Shown: positions 1 through 5,235 of the stretch, piece by piece
How the letters are laid out: every line of letters starts with the position of its first letter
Numbering within the stretch: the stretch's first letter is position 1
Assembly (NCBI GenBank): GCA_020851615.1
Contig: JADZCL010000231.1
Location: 1-6,643, forward strand
Reading direction: 5' to 3'
DNA length: 6,643 nucleotides
Source: Rubrivivax sp.
GTDB taxonomy: Bacteria > Pseudomonadota > Gammaproteobacteria > Burkholderiales > Burkholderiaceae_C
Notes under the pieces: generated by a model
Database searches by the model: none
What the model was told of the DNA's origin: nothing
The model's input: only the letters and a program-made list of their open reading frames with translations
Made by a program: the position numbers and the translations under genes

Positions 1-1044
1 GTCATGCCGCGTCCGTTGACCGGACGCCCGCCGCCCGCGGCGGCTGCAGGCGTGCCGGACGACGCAACCATCATCCAGCCGTATTCGCCACCACCGCCGG
101 CCCCAGGGCAGACGGCGCAGCGACGCCCACCTCCGCTTGCTGCGGCGGCTGCGGCGACGGCTGCCCCGACGCCGCCTGCAGCGGCTGCCCCGACGCCGCC
201 TGCAACGGCTGCGACGCCGCGCGCGTTCAAGGCCGCGCCTTCAAAGGGGTCGACCCAGCCGCCCCCGTACGTCGGCAACCGCAGGATGCCGCTGGTGCTC
301 GGCGCACTGGCCGCCGTGATCGTGCTTGCTGCGGGAGGCTGGTGGTGGGGCCAGCAGCGCCCGGCCACCGGACCGGCCGCGGCACCCCCCGGGCCCACCA
401 CGGCTGCGCCTGCGGCGACGCAGGAGCCACCGGCGGGCGCACCATTGGCAACGGCGCAGCCCACTGCGGTATCCCCGGTGCCACCTCCGGCCGCACAAGC
501 GGCCAGCGCGGTGCTGCCGGGTGTTACGGCCACCGCGACGGCGCCGCCGATCGTGGTGGAACCGGCGGCGGCGCCGCGCGTCGCCGAGTCAAGACCCGCC
601 ACGGCAACACCGGCGCCCGTACGCGCTGAACCCGCGCCGCCGCGGGCGGCGCTCCGCTCCAGTGCGCACCCGGCCGACTCCACGCCCACCGCTGCACCGC
701 CGTCGCCAGCCCGGCGCCAGGAGGCTACGGCGCCACCCGGCAGCGGTCAGACGGCAACCGGTGCTGCGCCCAGATCGACGCCCGCGACGACTCCAGCGAC
801 CACGTCCAGGCCCACGCCCGCTGCTGCCGAGGCGAGCCCGCGTCCGGCACCCACACCGGCGCCGGCCGAGCCCGTTGCCGAGCCACGGCCCGCCTCACCG
901 AGCGAGCGGTGCGCCAAGGAGTTGCCCCTGGTGCGGTTGATCTGCGTCGATCTGGTGTGCAACCGTTCGGAGTTCAAGCAGCACCCCGAGTGTCTGACGC
1001 TGCGTGCCGAACAAGCGAAGAAGCGCATGCTCGAGGGGCAGTGA
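1..1044 (+). CDS. Pro/Ala-rich single-pass membrane protein, probable C-terminal part of a Ser/Thr kinase-type protein (5'-partial likely)
   Basis: The frame is open from base 1. The ATG at 4 has only three bases before it, so no ribosome binding site can be judged and the real start is probably upstream. Counting from that ATG, residues 1-94 are a Pro/Ala/Thr-rich linker containing DDATIIQP. Residues 95-115 form one hydrophobic segment (LVLGALAAVIVLAAGG) preceded by NRR, which suggests a cytoplasmic N side. Residues 116-299 are a long low-complexity Pro/Ala/Thr region, likely periplasmic. The last 47 residues are quite different: a compact tail with four cysteines (303, 314, 319, 330) in the pattern C-x10-C-x4-C-x10-C, including HPEC. 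From memory, tails of this kind end Ser/Thr protein kinases in Burkholderiales, where an acidic ATIIQP-like stretch follows the kinase domain. No kinase motif is in the window, so the kinase assignment is inference. The coding call itself rests on the long open frame, membrane segment and structured tail. Confidence 0.7.
   Translation, partial: VMPRPLTGRPPPAAAAGVPDDATIIQPYSPPPPAPGQTAQRRPPPLAAAAAATAAPTPPAAAAPTPPATAATPRAFKAAPSKGSTQPPPYVGNRRMPLVLGALAAVIVLAAGGWWWGQQRPATGPAAAPPGPTTAAPAATQEPPAGAPLATAQPTAVSPVPPPAAQAASAVLPGVTATATAPPIVVEPAAAPRVAESRPATATPAPVRAEPAPPRAALRSSAHPADSTPTAAPPSPARRQEATAPPGSGQTATGAAPRSTPATTPATTSRPTPAAAEASPRPAPTPAPAEPVAEPRPASPSERCAKELPLVRLICVDLVCNRSEFKQHPECLTLRAEQAKKRMLEGQ
157..214 (+). 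repeat. 24-bp tandem repeat inside the Pro/Ala linker, about 2.4 copies
   Basis: Bases 157-180 and 181-204 are the same 24-mer except for the first base, and 205 onward begins a third, partial copy that soon diverges. In protein the unit reads (T/A)AAPTPPA. It adds length to the disordered linker ahead of the membrane segment. Such in-frame units can change copy number by slippage between strains. Confidence 0.8.
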
Positions 1045-1052
1045 GCGCCCAA

Positions 1053-1075
1053 GGCCGTGTCTGCGCGACGCGGCC
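1053..1075. terminator. Possible hairpin between the two convergent genes
   Basis: The 42-bp gap between the converging stop codons contains GGCCGTG, nine loop bases, then CGCGGCC, which pair as a 7-bp stem with one G-U pair. There is no T-run on either side, so it is at best a weak or bidirectional terminator. GC-rich DNA makes such stems by chance. Confidence 0.25.
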
Positions 1076-1086
1076 AAGCGCGGGGC

Positions 1087-2160
1087 TCACTGCGGGCCGA
1101 CGCACAGGCGCGCTGAAGGCCCCGCCGCTGCAGTCACGCGACCAATCACGGCGGCCTGCGCGAAGCCGTGGCGCGCAAACACCGCCAGCACCGCCTCGCG
1201 CGCCGCGGGTGCGCAGGACACCAGCAGGCCGCCACTGGTCTGGGGGTCGGTCAGCAAGGCGTGATCCTCAGGCGCCAGGTTCGACGCCAGTGCGACTTCA
1301 TGGCCATAGCTTGCCCAGTTGCGCCCTGAGGCGCCGGTGACCAGGCCCTGCGCGGCCAGCGCACGCACCCCCGTGAGCAGGGGTACGCTGCGCCAGTCGA
1401 CGTGCAGGTCGCAACCGGCGCCGCGTGCCATCTCGAGGGCGTGGCCAGCCAGACCAAAGCCAGTCACGTCGGTCATGGCGTGGACACCGGGCAGGGCGGC
1501 GAGTTCGGGGCCGGGCGTGTTGAGCTGCGTGGTCGTGGCCACCATCTGCGCGTAGCCGGCGGCGTCGAGCAGGCCCTTCTTCAGTGCCGCCGACATCACG
1601 CCCACGCCCAGCGGCTTGCCCAGCACCAAGAGGTCGCCGGCGCGGGCATCGGCGTTGCGCTTGATCTGCCGCGGGTGCACGAGGCCCAGCACCACCAGGC
1701 CATAGATCGCCTCCACCGAGTCGATCGTGTGCCCTCCGGCGATCGGGATGCCGGCCATGCGGCACGCTGCGGCGCCGCCTTCCAGGATGCGCCCTATGGT
1801 CGCGGTCGACAGCACCTTGATCGGCATGCCCACCAGCGCCAGGGCGAAGATGGGCTTGCCGCCCATGGCGTAGACGTCGCTGATGGCGTTGGTGGCCGCG
1901 ATGCACCCGAAGTCCAGCGGATCATCGACGATCGGCATGAAGAAATCGGTGGTGGCAACGATCGCCTGCTCGTCGTTCAACTGATAGACCGCGGCATCGT
2001 CGGCGGTGTCCATGCCCACCAGGAGCTCGCGCGGGATGGGCAGCGCCCCCGTGCCCTGCAGGATGTCGGCGAGCATGCCGGGCGCGATCTTGCAGCCGCA
2101 GCCGCCACCGTGCGAGAGCGAGGTCAGGCGAGGTTCGGCAGGCATCTCCAGGGCATTCAT
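1087..2160 (-). CDS. selD: Selenide, water dikinase (selenophosphate synthetase)
   Basis: This enzyme makes selenophosphate from selenide and ATP. Selenophosphate is the selenium donor for selenocysteine-tRNA and for 2-selenouridine in tRNA. The product has 357 residues, close to E. coli SelD at about 347. The N-terminal motif HGGGCGCK carries the catalytic Cys21 and Lys24, equivalent to E. coli Cys17 and Lys20. This is therefore the cysteine form, not the selenocysteine form. Further family motifs follow: DDAAVYQLN, TTDFFMPIVDDP, AATNAISDVYAMGGKP and the nucleotide-binding GGHTIDS, with a C-terminal AIRS-like half ending DPQTSGGLL. The start is supported by a GGAGA ribosome binding site (2168-2172 on the opposite strand) seven bases before the ATG, and by an N-terminus only four residues longer than the E. 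coli protein. No selA, selB or selenouridine synthase gene is in the window, so which selenium pathway it serves cannot be told here. Confidence 0.97.
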   Translation of the reverse strand: MNALEMPAEPRLTSLSHGGGCGCKIAPGMLADILQGTGALPIPRELLVGMDTADDAAVYQLNDEQAIVATTDFFMPIVDDPLDFGCIAATNAISDVYAMGGKPIFALALVGMPIKVLSTATIGRILEGGAAACRMAGIPIAGGHTIDSVEAIYGLVVLGLVHPRQIKRNADARAGDLLVLGKPLGVGVMSAALKKGLLDAAGYAQMVATTTQLNTPGPELAALPGVHAMTDVTGFGLAGHALEMARGAGCDLHVDWRSVPLLTGVRALAAQGLVTGASGRNWASYGHEVALASNLAPEDHALLTDPQTSGGLLVSCAPAAREAVLAVFARHGFAQAAVIGRVTAAAGPSARLCVGPQ

Positions 2161-2371
2161 CGACGTGTCTCCAGCTCAACTGGCAAGCATAGCCGGCCGC
2201 GCAAGGCCGGACCGGGCGCCAGGAGCGGGGCCATCACCAGAGCCGTTGCGCCGACACCGGCGGGAACGCAAGCCAAGCTTGATCGTGCATGACACACCCG
2301 AACGCCAGATCAGGGTGGCCGGGGTTCATCACACGCCAGGCACACCGTTGCAGCGAAGATGCAATGTCGTG
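2161..2371. other. Intergenic stretch upstream of selD
   Basis: About 210 bases lie between the selD start and the end of the GGDEF remnant. The selD promoter should be here, reading leftward, but I find no clear -35/-10 pair. The only site I can support is the selD ribosome binding site at 2168-2172. No open frame here resembles a gene. Confidence 0.5.
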
Positions 2372-2566
2372 TCAACCGCACGATCGGGCGGACTGCAACT
2401 GGTTGCGCCCCGCGGCCTTGGCCGCGTACAGCGCCCGATCGGCCGCCTGGAGCAGGGATTGCGCGTCGCTCCCGGCCTCGGGAAACATCGCCAGGCCGCA
2501 TGAAATGGTGGCGCACAGCGAGGCGCCCTCGTGCACCACGACCTGGTTCGCGAACGCGATGCGCAG
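2372..2566 (-). pseudogene. Diguanylate cyclase (GGDEF domain), C-terminal remnant only
   Basis: These 64 codons encode the last part of a GGDEF domain. The block VTxSxGxA is seen as ATISCGLAMFP, followed by the closing helix AADRALYAAKAAGRNQL and a short tail to the TGA. An intact domain is about 160-170 residues. The catalytic GG(D/E)EF signature, the metal and GTP-binding residues and any sensor domain are missing, and I could not find them in the bases up to 3197. The remnant therefore cannot make cyclic di-GMP. It begins exactly at the border of the IS3-derived segment (base 2566/2567) and is in frame with the transposase piece. This suggests the insertion, followed by a deletion, removed the front of the gene. 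Confidence 0.8.
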
Positions 2567-2935
2567 TGAGGTGCCCATCGAATTTCGCCTTCCAGCGGGC
2601 CGCTCGTATGCCGCCATGGATTGCTGAGCCGCATGCTTGCTGATCCAGTTCTCGAGGAACCGAACCGGCGAGCTGTAGCCCAGCGTGGATTGACGACGAC
2701 TCCGGTTGTAGAACACCTCGATGTACTCGAACAGGTCGGCCTGCGCGTCGGCTCGCGTCGCGTAGATCGTGCCGTGCACCCGTTCGTTCTTCAGGCTGTT
2801 GAAGAAGCTTTCGGTCGGCGCGTTGTCCCAGCAGTTGCCCTTGCGGCTCATCGAGGCGGTCATGTCGTACTCGGTGAGCTTGGCGGTCATGGCCTGAGCG
2901 GCGTACTGGCTGCCGCGGTCGCTGTAAAAGAGCAC
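2372..2935 (-). CDS. Chimeric ORF: IS3-family transposase C-terminal fragment fused in frame to GGDEF remnant (non-functional)
   Basis: This is one continuous 187-codon frame made of two unrelated parts. Residues 1-109 are the end of an IS3-type DDE transposase (rve/integrase core). They start at the second catalytic Asp in FYSDRGSQYA (Asp6), then MSRKGNCWDNAPTESFF with the catalytic Glu42, giving the usual D-35-E spacing. FNSLKNERVHG and YIEVFYNRSRRQSTLGY-SP follow, a standard IS3-family ending. The first catalytic Asp and the whole N-terminal DNA-binding region are absent. Residues 110-123 translate the 3' end of the IS, and residues 124-187 are the GGDEF tail. Similar transposases commonly end near SMAA, so Tyr110 (TAC, 2606-2608) probably replaces a lost stop; that is inference. 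The only start is a GTG at 2935 without a recognisable ribosome binding site, and an in-frame TGA sits at 2975-2977. Expression is doubtful and catalysis is excluded by the missing residues. Confidence 0.75.
   Translation of the reverse strand: MLFYSDRGSQYAAQAMTAKLTEYDMTASMSRKGNCWDNAPTESFFNSLKNERVHGTIYATRADAQADLFEYIEVFYNRSRRQSTLGYSSPVRFLENWISKHAAQQSMAAYERPAGRRNSMGTSLRIAFANQVVVHEGASLCATISCGLAMFPEAGSDAQSLLQAADRALYAAKAAGRNQLQSARSCG
2567..2605 (+). repeat. 39-bp direct repeat, copy 1
   Basis: This copy matches 2938-2976 at 36 of 39 positions, in the same orientation; the mismatches are at repeat positions 9, 15 and 26. It contains the near-palindrome AGCGGGCCGCT and a core ATTTCGCCTT. It forms the proposed right tip of the IS3 remnant and is translated in the chimeric ORF. 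Confidence 0.9.
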
Positions 2936-2937
2936 TC
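2567..2937 (-). mobile_element. Remnant of an IS3-family insertion sequence (3' third)
   Basis: The segment holds the C-terminal part of an IS3-type transposase plus the sequence beyond it. Read on the coding strand, it stops at ...CACCTCA, immediately before codons that continue a GGDEF domain. IS3-family right ends finish in CA, so base 2567 is a plausible right tip. The other side has no left end, no orfA and no first half of orfB. The element is truncated just upstream of the transposase SDRG motif, exactly where the second copy of a 39-bp repeat begins. No target-site duplication can be assigned because one junction is missing. Confidence 0.7.
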
Positions 2938-2976
2938 TGAGGTGCTCATCGGATTTCGCCTTGCAGCGGGCCGCTC
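2938..2976 (+). repeat. 39-bp direct repeat, copy 2
   Basis: This is the second copy, ending at the in-frame TGA (2975-2977, minus strand) that precedes the chimeric ORF. With copy 1 it brackets the transposase piece precisely. The unit is far too long for an IS3 target duplication, which is usually 3-5 bp. It may be the end of a second, related element. Confidence 0.9.
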
Positions 2977-3197
2977 AGCGACGCATCTCCAGTTTGCGCA
3001 GTCTATCGACGCAATCCAGATCAGCGGCGGTGATCACGAGCCCATCGCCATCAATTCAGTCCCCGGGGCGCCTCGAGCAATCGCTTGGGTGCGTCCACTG
3101 AGCTGCCCGCACGCCGTTCTCAGGCTTCCCCCGATACCGCTGCGTCCGCGAGCGCGGAACACTCTGTGCGCTTGTTCCAACTACCTCTGGAGGAACC
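2977..3197. other. Intergenic stretch, no intact gene; upstream region of the DUF2853 gene
   Basis: About 220 bases without a supportable gene. On the minus strand, the 26 codons just before the TGA at 2975-2977 read IDGDGLVITAADLDCVDRLRKLEMRR. This looks like a protein end, but I do not recognise it, and the frame is closed again just upstream. No GGDEF motif or transposase N-terminus is found. On the plus strand it must carry the promoter of the downstream gene, but no clear -35/-10 pair stands out. It does contain an inverted repeat (3156-3178) and a ribosome binding site (3189-3193). Confidence 0.5.
3156..3178. promoter_or_regulatory. Inverted repeat GGAACA-N11-TGTTCC upstream of the DUF2853 gene
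   Basis: Two perfect 6-bp arms with an 11-base spacer lie 19 bases before the ATG at 3198. The arrangement fits either an operator for a dimeric repressor or a small hairpin in the mRNA leader. I cannot match it to a named regulator; it is not the CTGT-N8-ACAG LexA box. Confidence 0.35.
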
Positions 3198-3509
3198 ATG
3201 AGCGACTACAGCGCTGACATCGCCAAGTACAGCCCCAACGTCAACGAGGCGGCGGTGGCCAACATCGTCAAGTACTGCGGCATTGCACTGAAGAACACCG
3301 ATTCGTCCCTCGTCGCGCTGTCTGACAAGGACGAGGTGGCTACCGTGTGCGACGGCTTCGCGGCCAAGAAGCTGGGGCTGGACAAGGCCGCTGCCGAGGC
3401 CGGGCTCAAGCAGGTCGGCGAGAAGATGAAGGGCAACAACCGCAAGAGCCGGGTGACCGTGTACTACCTGCTCGCCGAGGCGACCGGCACCCTGGGCAAG
3501 CTGGCCTGA
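3198..3509 (+). CDS. DUF2853 family protein
   Basis: A small, soluble, 103-residue protein. The sequence VNEAAVANIVKYCGIAL, then SSLVALSD, FAAKKLGLD and a closing NNRKSRVTVYYLLAE, matches my memory of the DUF2853 family, whose members are about 100 residues long and of unknown function. It has no signal peptide and no membrane segment, and it looks all-helical and mildly charged, so it is probably cytoplasmic. The start is well supported: GGAGG at 3189-3193 sits four bases before the ATG, and the protein begins where family members do. The gene stands alone between the IS/GGDEF scar and the convergent nitrilase gene, whose stop is 46 bp away, so it is probably monocistronic. An inverted repeat just upstream could regulate it. 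No reaction or partner can be inferred from the sequence. Confidence 0.92.
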   Translation: MSDYSADIAKYSPNVNEAAVANIVKYCGIALKNTDSSLVALSDKDEVATVCDGFAAKKLGLDKAAAEAGLKQVGEKMKGNNRKSRVTVYYLLAEATGTLGKLA

Positions 3510-3555
3510 GCGTCTTCCTTTGAGGCGCAGCCCCCGCTGACCGCGGCGCGGATCA

Positions 3556-4518
3556 TCATTCGCGCCCCGGGCGCGTGGCGTCGGCGTCTGCGATCGCCAG
3601 CACCGCCTGGCGCCGGCTGTCCAGCGTGAGTTGCAGCACGTCCGGGCGCGCATAGTGGCCGCTGATGTCCAGGTTGTGGCGGGCAGCACGCACGGCCGCG
3701 GCGTCGAGGTCGACGACGAAAACCCCTTCGCCTGACGACTGCGGCGGCAGCAGCCACTGCCCATCGGGTGCGGCGACGCAGGAGCCGCCGTTGGCGCTGA
3801 CGTCTGGCAGCACGGCCTGCAGGCGGGCGGCAAAGGGCAGGGTGGAGGGCACGTCCTCGCGCCGCAGCAGGCCACTGACAGCCAGCGAGTAGCAGCGCCC
3901 CTCGAGTGCAATGTGGCGTGCCAGGTGCTCGGTGTTGCGCACGTTGCCCGGCCACAGCGACAGGTGCAGGTCTTCGCCCTGCGCATGCAGCGCCGCGCGC
4001 GCCAGCGGCAACCAGTTCTCCCAGCAGTTGAGTGTGCCAACGGTGAACTCGCCGAGGGCGAAGGTGCGCAGGCCATGGCCATCACCCTGGGCCCACACCA
4101 GCCGCTCCTCGTAGGTCGGCATCAGCTTGCGGTGCACGTTGTGCACGCGCCCGTCGGGCGCGATCGTCACCGCGCTGCAATAAACGCTGTCGCCACGCTC
4201 GGCCGGCCGCTCGATCAAGCCCAGCACAACGTGCAGCCGGTGGCTGCGCGCGGCAGCACGGACGCCGTCCAGATGCCCGGCCGCCAGGTCCACCGCCTGC
4301 TCGACGTAGTGCGCGTAGAAGGCCTGCTGCTCGGTCGAGCCAAAGCGTGCACCGTCGGTCAGTTCGACCCAGAAGGGATACCCAGGCACCAGCGCCTCGC
4401 CGAAGACCACCAGTTGCGCGCCCTGTGCGGCAGCCTCGGCCACAGCGGCCTCGACCTTGGCGAGGGTCGGCTCACGTTGCAGCCAGACGGGGGCGATCTG
4501 AGCCGGGGCGATGCGCAT
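3556..4518 (-). CDS. Nitrilase (carbon-nitrogen hydrolase superfamily, branch 1)
   Basis: A cytoplasmic thiol hydrolase expected to convert a nitrile to its carboxylic acid and ammonia; the substrate cannot be told from sequence. The product has 320 residues. The catalytic set is complete: Glu41 in VVFGEALVPGYPFW, Lys131 and Glu138 in HRKLMPTYEERLVW, and Cys165 in GTLNCWENWLPLARA. The pairing of RKLxPTxxER with NCWEN marks the true nitrilase/cyanide hydratase branch rather than amidases or omega-amidases. The C-terminal GHYARPDVLQL is also typical of that branch. The chosen ATG at 4518 is preceded five bases earlier by GAGGAA (4524-4529) and starts the usual beta strand MRIAPAQIAPVW. The frame stays open far upstream, to 5172, but that part overlaps the lipoprotein gene in another frame and is not coding. 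The gene follows the lipoprotein gene by 44 bp on the same strand, so it may be read with it or from its own promoter. Confidence 0.93.
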   Translation of the reverse strand: MRIAPAQIAPVWLQREPTLAKVEAAVAEAAAQGAQLVVFGEALVPGYPFWVELTDGARFGSTEQQAFYAHYVEQAVDLAAGHLDGVRAAARSHRLHVVLGLIERPAERGDSVYCSAVTIAPDGRVHNVHRKLMPTYEERLVWAQGDGHGLRTFALGEFTVGTLNCWENWLPLARAALHAQGEDLHLSLWPGNVRNTEHLARHIALEGRCYSLAVSGLLRREDVPSTLPFAARLQAVLPDVSANGGSCVAAPDGQWLLPPQSSGEGVFVVDLDAAAVRAARHNLDISGHYARPDVLQLTLDSRRQAVLAIADADATRPGRE

Positions 4519-4562
4519 GTGGGTTCCTCGGTTGACTGGGCTGCTGGGGCACTCGGAGCGGT

Positions 4563-5195
4563 TCAGTTCACGCCCGTGATCCGCAGCGCCAGCCGCCACA
4601 GCGCCAGCCGATGCGCCGCCACCAGCTCGTCCACGCCCGGACCGGAGCTTGGCACCGTGAGGTCCGCGCTGCCACTGTGCGGGGCGTCGCGGCCGTGCGG
4701 GTCGGCAAGCGTCCAGCGCGCCTGCAGGCGGACGCTGCGCCGGTCGGCGCCAGCCTCCAGGGCCAGGATCTCGACCCGCAGGCGGGCTGCGATCTGCACG
4801 CCGGCAGGCAGCGGACTGGTCCATACCCGGCCTTCGCCGCGCAGGGCGGCGAGGTCTTCGCGCAGCACGCGTGGCACCGCATCGCGCAGCGACTCGGCCC
4901 AACGGTGGTCCGAGAGGGCGAGCAGGCCGGTTTCGCCTTGAGGCAGCAACAGGGCCTGGCGGTCGAGGTAATCGGGAATGCGCACGGGCAGCGCCAACTG
5001 CCAGTTCTGGGCAGTGCGTGCGGGGCGCTCGGGCACCGGCTGGGGCGGGGCGCTGGGCAGGTGGTAGAGCCGCACAGGGGGCGAACTGCCGCAGGCGGCA
5101 AGCAGGCTGGCGCCGAGCAGCCCCAGGCTGCGGCGGCGGCTGTGGCACGCAGCGTGGTCGTGCGGCCGGCACTGGGGTGGACGCAAGGGGTTCAT
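4563..5195 (-). CDS. PqiC-like ABC-transport auxiliary lipoprotein
   Basis: Predicted outer-membrane lipoprotein partner of the MCE transporter encoded just upstream. The product has 210 residues. The N-terminus has SRRRS followed by the hydrophobic LGLLGASLLAAC, giving a lipobox LAAC with lipidation at Cys35. Next come VRLYHLPSA and LPVRIPDYLDRQALL (about 69-83), then HRWAESLRDAVPRVLREDL (about 98-115). These are hallmarks of the ABC_trans_aux/PqiC fold (family recalled, not searched). The ATG at 5195 has no strong ribosome binding site, but no other ATG, GTG or TTG in frame lies between it and the signal peptide, so the start is fairly safe. The region before the hydrophobic core is long (about 23 residues) and carries three arginines, so a Tat-type signal cannot be excluded. 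The gene begins 40 bp after the MCE gene ends, consistent with one operon. Confidence 0.9.
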   Translation of the reverse strand: MNPLRPPQCRPHDHAACHSRRRSLGLLGASLLAACGSSPPVRLYHLPSAPPQPVPERPARTAQNWQLALPVRIPDYLDRQALLLPQGETGLLALSDHRWAESLRDAVPRVLREDLAALRGEGRVWTSPLPAGVQIAARLRVEILALEAGADRRSVRLQARWTLADPHGRDAPHSGSADLTVPSSGPGVDELVAAHRLALWRLALRITGVN

Positions 5196-5235
5196 CGACG
5201 TCGTTTCGAGGCCATTGATCGCGGGGGTACAGCCG

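Noticed and set aside
1402..2292. Long plus-strand open frame opposite selD, 296 codons
   Set aside because: It is a His/Gly/Arg-rich mirror of selD codon bias at high GC, with no motif; selD is unambiguous on the other strand.
2348..2364. Small stem TTGCA-N7-TGCAA after the GGDEF remnant, as a terminator
   Set aside because: It has only five pairs and no T-run; it is not distinguishable from chance.
2567..2976. The paired 39-bp repeats as a CRISPR array or integron attC sites
   Set aside because: There are only two copies, with a coding 332-bp segment between them and not a short spacer. No GTTRRRY-type attC core is present, and no cas or integrase gene is nearby.
2621..3217. Plus-strand open frame of 198 codons over the IS remnant and running into the DUF2853 start
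   Set aside because: It is antisense to the clear transposase residues and overlaps the DUF2853 start in another frame; no protein resemblance.
3510..3555. Terminator between the DUF2853 and nitrilase genes
   Set aside because: The best stem is five pairs with one G-U around a nine-base loop and has no T-run, so it is not supportable.
4519..5172. Upstream extension of the nitrilase frame, giving a 538-residue open frame
   Set aside because: The extra part is Arg/Pro/Ala-rich, overlaps the lipoprotein gene in another frame, and resembles no protein. The ribosome binding site and family N-terminus both place the start at 4518.
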